From JAEUOS01 sp031423955 (GTDB lineage Bacteria; Pseudomonadota; Gammaproteobacteria; Burkholderiales; JAEUOS01), in NCBI GenBank assembly GCA_031423955.1, contig JANPGJ010000468.1:1-9112 (forward strand): 9,112 bases of DNA. The letters are read 5' to 3'. The notes beneath the pieces are model-generated. The model saw only the letters and a list, made by a program, of their open reading frames with translations, did no database searches and was not told where the DNA came from. Positions 5,475 to 9,112 of the stretch are shown piece after piece. The translations under genes were made by a program, and so were the position numbers. Position 1 is the first letter of the stretch. Every line of letters begins with the position of its first letter.

Positions 5475-6035
5475 ATGAACATCAGCAAATTCGCGGGCGC
5501 GCTGGCGCTGGCCCTGAGCACCTCGTTCGGCGCCCAGGCGACCACCACCGCCGTCACCCAAACCGAGCAGTGGTATCAATTCGCGGTAGACGATTTCACC
5601 GCCGTCTCGCAGGGCACCGAGTGGATCGATCTGGACAACGGCAGCGCGCAGAGTTTCAGCTTCGTTCTCAACAGCGCGACCTATCTGCGGGTGGTTGACG
5701 CCGGCTACGCCGGTGATCGCTTCAATGTGTCGATCAACAACGGCAGCGGCGCCTCGATCCTGCAGACCGGTGCCGCGGTCAACTCGTTTCCGGCGCAGAC
5801 CGGCGACTACGACGCCGCCTGGGCCGACAGCAACTACAGCCGCCTGGCCACCCTGCTCGCACCCGGCACCTACACCGTCACCGGCAGCCTGCTCTCTGCC
5901 GCCGGCGGCGGCGCACCGCTGAATGCGACCGCCGGTGCATTGATGCTGACCGCGGTACCCGAACCCGAATCCTGGGCGCTGTTGGTCGCCGGCTTCGCCC
6001 TCATCGGCTCAATCGCGCGGCGCCGCCGCGCCTGA
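5475..6035 (+). CDS. Small secreted PEP-CTERM protein of unknown function
   Basis: The product has 186 residues. ATG 5475 follows GGAGGAAT (5463-5470), a strong ribosome site, and begins a clear Sec signal (MNISKFAGALALALSTSFGA, cleavage likely after AQA near residue 22). The mature part has an aromatic and acidic start (TEQWYQFAVDDFTAVSQGTEW), beta-rich segments such as SFSFVLNSATYLRVVDAGY and DRFNVSINNG, and then LAPGTYTVTGSLL. This is the pattern of a single beta-sandwich domain like those found in many PEP-CTERM surface proteins. The end is VPEPESWALLVAGFALIGSI then ARRRRA, a textbook PEP-CTERM signal. It lies 70 bases upstream of the 5'-nucleotidase gene on the same strand with a hairpin between, so partial co-transcription is possible. 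I assign no biochemical function. Confidence 0.88.
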   Translation: MNISKFAGALALALSTSFGAQATTTAVTQTEQWYQFAVDDFTAVSQGTEWIDLDNGSAQSFSFVLNSATYLRVVDAGYAGDRFNVSINNGSGASILQTGAAVNSFPAQTGDYDAAWADSNYSRLATLLAPGTYTVTGSLLSAAGGGAPLNATAGALMLTAVPEPESWALLVAGFALIGSIARRRRA

Positions 6036-6057
6036 TACCGAAAGTCCCGCCCGTTCG

Positions 6058-6079
6058 CCGCGGCCCTCGATGGCCGCGG
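6058..6079. terminator. Perfect 8-bp hairpin between the PEP-CTERM and 5'-nucleotidase genes
   Basis: CCGCGGCC (6058-6065) pairs with GGCCGCGG (6072-6079) around the loop CTCGAT. It is very stable, but no T-run follows, so it is either a weak or factor-dependent terminator, a processing or stability element between two co-transcribed genes, or a leader hairpin of the downstream gene. It ends 13 bases before the AAAGGA ribosome site of the next gene. Confidence 0.5.
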
Positions 6080-6105
6080 TGCATCCACCTGCAAAGGAAT
6101 ACGCC

Positions 6106-8037
6106 ATGAAAATTCCGTTTCGCAAAGCCCTGGGCGCACTCGCGCTCGGACTTACCCTGTGCCACGCCTCCAACGCGGTGGTGGCAACCCCGGTCAAGCC
6201 GCCATTCACCGTCAAGATCATCGGCTTCAACGATTACCACGGCAACCTGCAATCGCCCGGCACCTTCGGCAACGACATCTCGATCCCTGCCGCGCAGCGT
6301 CCGCCGGTCGGCGGCGCCGAATTCATGGCCGCGCATGTCGCCCGCCTGAAGTCGCAAAACCCGTTGAACGTGGTGGTCGGCGCCGGCGACTTCATCGGCG
6401 CATCGCCCCTGATTTCCGCCCTGTTCTTCGATGAACCGGCGATCGAGACTTTGAATCGCATCGGGCTTGAATTCAACGCGGTCGGCAATCACGAGTTCGA
6501 CAAGGGTGCGACTGAGCTGCTGCGTCTGCAAAACGGCGGTTGCAAAATGACCAATGGCGCGGTCGACCCGAATAGCTGCAAGGGCGCGGTGGTTGGCACC
6601 CCGGTGCCGTTTGAAGGCGCCAAATTCCGCTGGCTGTCGGCCAACGTGGTGTCAACCGCCACCGGCCGCACCCTGCTGCCGGCCTACGGCGTGAAAACCT
6701 TCAACGGCGTGCGCGTCGCCTTCATCGGCATGACCCTGAAGAGCACGCCGACCATCGTCACCCCCAGCGGTGTGGCCGGGCTCGAATTCAAGGATGAAGC
6801 CGACACCGTCAACGCGCTGGTGCCGCGCCTGCGCGGTCTCGGCATCGAAGCCATCGTGGTGCTGGTGCACCAGGGTGGCTTTCAGCAAAGTCCGAACCTG
6901 GGCGGCATCAACGGTTGCACCGGCGACCTGAAGAACAGCGACGGCAGCCCGTCCGACATCGCCCGCATCGTCGCGCGACTCGACAACGCGATCGACCCGG
7001 TGGTCAGCGGCCATACCCATGCGGCCTACAACTGCTCAAAGACCACCATCGACGTCACCGGCACGGCCGCAAGCGGCAACACTCCGGGTGTACCGGTCAG
7101 CACGCCACGCGTCACCGGCCTGCCAAATGCGAGCGGCCGGCTGGTTCCGGTCACCAGCTCCAGCGCCTTCGGCCGCATCCTGACCGATATCGATGTCGAC
7201 ATCGACCCGGTCACCCGCGACATCGTCGATGTTCGGCCGACCAATCGCCTGGTGGTGCGCAACGACCCGGCAGTGCCGGCCAACGCCGCCGTCGCCGCGC
7301 TGGTCACCGCCTACAACGGCCTGGTCTCGCCAATCGCCAACGTGGTCATCGGTTCGATCACCCAGGCCTTGCCCAACAGCTCGGATGCGGCCGGCAACAA
7401 CCTCGCCGGGCAACTGATCGCGGATGCCCAGCTGGCGGCCACCAAACCGGCGGACTTCGGCGGTGCGGTGGTGGCCTTCATGAATGCCGGCGGCGTGCGT
7501 GCCGACTTCACCTTCCCCTCCAGCAGCCAGGGCGAAGGCAACGGCAACGTCACCTACGGCGAAGGGTTCACCGTGCAGCCGTTCGGCAACAGCCTGGTCA
7601 CCATGACGGTCACGGCGCAGAACATCAAGGACGTGCTGGAACAGCAATTCGCCAATTGCCTGGGCCAGATCAGCTCCAACCGCATCATGCACATCTCGGC
7701 CGGCTTCAAGTACAGCTGGGATTCGACCAAAACCTGCGGCAGCCGCATCAGCAACGTGCGTCTGGTCGACACCGCCACCGGTGTGCTCACCGAGCAGATC
7801 GTCAATCCCGACGGCAGCCTGCCCGATGCCGGCAAGACCTATCGCATCACCGTCAACAACTTCATGGCCACCGGTGGTGACAACTTCTTCACCTTCCTGA
7901 ACGGCACCAACCTGCAGGGCGGCGCACAGGATATCGACGCGCTGGTCACCCATCTCGGGCTCTACAAGGCGCCGCTGGCGCCCTATGACCCGACCCTGTC
8001 GACGCTGCAAAAGCCACGCATCACGCGGCTTCCGTAA
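6106..8037 (+). CDS. Secreted bifunctional metallophosphatase / 5'-nucleotidase
   Basis: These enzymes hydrolyse nucleotides and other phosphate esters outside the cytoplasm, releasing phosphate and nucleosides. The product has 643 residues. ATG 6106 follows AAAGGA (6093-6098) with a seven-base gap and begins a Sec signal (MKIPFRKALGALALGLTLCH, mature start about residue 25-28). The calcineurin-like metallophosphatase domain has GFNDYHGN (Asp43, His45), GAGDFIGASP (Asp95), GNHEFDKG (Asn128, His129), VLVHQGG and SGHTHAAYNC (His303, His305), which together give a complete two-metal site. The C-terminal 5'-nucleotidase domain has FMNAGGVRADF (Asn460, Arg465), YGEGFTVQPFGNSLVTM, SAGFKYSWD and VNNFMATGGDNFFTFLNG. 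The protein ends KPRITRLP with no PEP-CTERM or membrane anchor, so it is predicted to be periplasmic or released. Sequence and length are normal for the family. Confidence 0.95.
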   Translation: MKIPFRKALGALALGLTLCHASNAVVATPVKPPFTVKIIGFNDYHGNLQSPGTFGNDISIPAAQRPPVGGAEFMAAHVARLKSQNPLNVVVGAGDFIGASPLISALFFDEPAIETLNRIGLEFNAVGNHEFDKGATELLRLQNGGCKMTNGAVDPNSCKGAVVGTPVPFEGAKFRWLSANVVSTATGRTLLPAYGVKTFNGVRVAFIGMTLKSTPTIVTPSGVAGLEFKDEADTVNALVPRLRGLGIEAIVVLVHQGGFQQSPNLGGINGCTGDLKNSDGSPSDIARIVARLDNAIDPVVSGHTHAAYNCSKTTIDVTGTAASGNTPGVPVSTPRVTGLPNASGRLVPVTSSSAFGRILTDIDVDIDPVTRDIVDVRPTNRLVVRNDPAVPANAAVAALVTAYNGLVSPIANVVIGSITQALPNSSDAAGNNLAGQLIADAQLAATKPADFGGAVVAFMNAGGVRADFTFPSSSQGEGNGNVTYGEGFTVQPFGNSLVTMTVTAQNIKDVLEQQFANCLGQISSNRIMHISAGFKYSWDSTKTCGSRISNVRLVDTATGVLTEQIVNPDGSLPDAGKTYRITVNNFMATGGDNFFTFLNGTNLQGGAQDIDALVTHLGLYKAPLAPYDPTLSTLQKPRITRLP

Positions 8038-8050
8038 GCGCCGCGAACTG

Positions 8051-8069
8051 CCGCGCTGCAGTAGCGCGG
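8051..8069. repeat. Hairpin just downstream of the 5'-nucleotidase gene
   Basis: CCGCGCT (8051-8057) pairs perfectly with AGCGCGG (8063-8069) around GCAGT. No T-run follows. It begins 14 bases after the stop codon and may protect the 3' end of the message or act together with the terminator that follows. Confidence 0.5.
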
Positions 8070-8088
8070 CCGCTTGGCGCCACCTCAC

Positions 8089-8117
8089 CCGCCGCCTTGT
8101 GCGGCGGTTTTCATTTT
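8089..8117 (+). terminator. Rho-independent terminator after the 5'-nucleotidase gene
   Basis: CCGCCGC (8089-8095) pairs with GCGGCGG (8101-8107) around CTTGT, followed by TTTTCATTTT. It should end transcription of the 5'-nucleotidase gene. Its T-run stops only about 12 bases before the next start codon at 8130, which leaves no room for a normal promoter and leader in between. Confidence 0.8.
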
Positions 8118-8129
8118 CCTGGCCTGACC

Positions 8130-9112
8130 ATGAATCGCATCATGCCCGCGCTTGTTTGGCTCCGTCCGCTTCTCGGCTTGTTGATCGCGACCCATGCCTG
8201 GGGCCATCAGCCGGCGCCGCCGGCCGTCGCCCCGGCCGCCATGAATGCGCGGCTGGAACTGGTGCGCCAGGGCGAAGCCGCGCTGACGCGCGGCGATGCA
8301 CGCAGCGCCCTTGACTGGTTCGAACGCGCCGGCGATCTCGGCCACGAGGCGGACGCCGAACTGGGTCAACTGCGCGCCATGCTGCAGGCTGGCGAGTTCC
8401 GCCGTGCGCTCGCCTTCGCCGCCCACATCGCCGGCGTCCACCAGGACGAAAGCGCCGGCGCCGGCATCTACGCCTGGCTGCTGCATCTCAGCGGCCAGAC
8501 GCGCGTCGCGCAGGAAACCCTGAGCGTCGCGCTGTCGCGACAACCGCACGATCCGCTGTTGCTGGCCACCGGCGATCTGCTGCGCGCGGCGCAACCCCTG
8601 CCTCACGGATTGCTGCTGCAAACGCCGGCGCGATTCGCGCCGAACGGTCTTGCCGCGCCAGGCTTGTCGGCCACCCTTGCGCCGGCAGGCAACGGCCTGT
8701 TGAGCGACGATGGTCGCAGCGTGATCGGCAAGGCACCCGATGGCGATGACAAGGTCGCCTGCTGGGTGCGCGACGGACGCGGCCATATCGTCGCGGCGCG
8801 TGTCGTTCGCCGCGATCCGGTCACCGGCCTGGCTGAACTGTTGCTTGCAACCCCGCTGCCTGCACCGGTGGTGGCACTGACGGCGCCACCACGCGACCCG
8901 TTTCCGGGTTCGCCCGCCTTTGCGCTCGGCTATGCCAGCGCTGCCAGCGCAACCCCGACATGGCCGCTGCTGCGCGTCGGCTTTCTCGGCGCCGCCACCG
9001 ACCACACGGGCGTCTACGAACTCGGCGTCGATGTGGCGCACGGCCCGCAGGGCGGCCCGGTGTTCGATGCCGCCGGACGCCTGGCCGGCATCGCCATTGA
9101 CGACCGCAGCGG
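8130..9112 (+). CDS. Secreted TPR protein with degenerate trypsin-like domain (cut by window edge)
   Basis: The frame is open from ATG 8130 to the window edge (327 codons). The N-terminus is a signal peptide (hydrophobic core LVWLRPLLGLLIATHAWG, 8-25), followed by a Pro/Ala linker. Residues about 40-150 form TPR-like helical repeats: LVRQGEAALTRGDARSALDW, LGQLRAMLQAGEFRRALAF, and IYAWLLHLSGQTRVAQETL. After a linker, residues about 175-327 look like a chymotrypsin/S1C fold: VACWVRDGRGHIVAARVV then RDPVTGLAELLL (Asp strand), and near the cut VDVAHGPQGGPVFDAAGRLA then GIAI. The last motif corresponds to GNSGGP but has Gln307 at the catalytic Ser, and no catalytic His-containing motif is evident. 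It is therefore a likely pseudoprotease used for binding. No Shine-Dalgarno is obvious before 8130; ATG 8142 is an alternative. Confidence 0.8.
   Translation, partial: MNRIMPALVWLRPLLGLLIATHAWGHQPAPPAVAPAAMNARLELVRQGEAALTRGDARSALDWFERAGDLGHEADAELGQLRAMLQAGEFRRALAFAAHIAGVHQDESAGAGIYAWLLHLSGQTRVAQETLSVALSRQPHDPLLLATGDLLRAAQPLPHGLLLQTPARFAPNGLAAPGLSATLAPAGNGLLSDDGRSVIGKAPDGDDKVACWVRDGRGHIVAARVVRRDPVTGLAELLLATPLPAPVVALTAPPRDPFPGSPAFALGYASAASATPTWPLLRVGFLGAATDHTGVYELGVDVAHGPQGGPVFDAAGRLAGIAIDDRS

Noticed and set aside
7036..8088. Minus-strand open frame of 350 codons
   Set aside because: It is fully antisense to the conserved 5'-nucleotidase domain and has repetitive Gly/Ala/Asp/His composition with no recognisable domain.
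8085..9041. Minus-strand open frame of 318 codons
   Set aside because: It lies antisense to the TPR/trypsin-like gene, which has a signal peptide and coherent motifs. The antisense translation is Arg/Gln-rich and starts with no RBS support.

Overview
The window is GC-rich bacterial DNA with dense genes and many long false open frames. Four features point to a Gram-negative proteobacterium, most likely a betaproteobacterium or a related gammaproteobacterium: three C-terminal PEP-CTERM sorting signals (VPEPE-T/S followed by a hydrophobic helix and an Arg-rich tail), the start of an exosortase-family gene at the left edge, Sec signal peptides, and short-leader genes with GGAG-type ribosome sites. 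Species cannot be fixed from the sequence.

Layout. At 1-275, minus strand, lies the N-terminal part of a compact exosortase-family protein, cut by the window edge. It is preceded by a 24-codon leader ORF (275-349) whose stop overlaps the exosortase start. A small acidic protein of unknown function (663-827, +) follows. Positions 800-2028 (+) hold a broken gene for a phytase-like (PF13449-type) PEP-CTERM protein: the signal peptide is missing and a single-base frameshift lies near 1631-1639. Next is an intact phytase-like PEP-CTERM protein (2170-3843, +), preceded by a possible Pho box and a long hairpin and closed by a clear rho-independent terminator. A minus-strand higB-higA toxin-antitoxin operon (4567-3977) follows, with a perfect 11-bp inverted-repeat operator and a promoter that suggests leaderless translation of the toxin. 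A short BLUF blue-light sensor (5145-4702, -, GTG start) comes next. Diverging from it is a small PEP-CTERM protein (5475-6035, +), then a secreted 5'-nucleotidase/metallophosphatase (6106-8037, +), two hairpins, and a right-edge partial gene (8130-9112, +) for a secreted TPR plus trypsin-like protein whose catalytic Ser position is Gln.

How it may fit together. The exosortase and the PEP-CTERM proteins are enzyme and likely substrates of one cell-surface sorting pathway. Two phytase-like proteins, a 5'-nucleotidase and a candidate PhoB site suggest extracellular phosphate-ester scavenging, but the biochemical activity of this phytase-like family is uncertain and the link is inference. The higBA module and the BLUF gene sit between these genes on the opposite strand and look like independent units.
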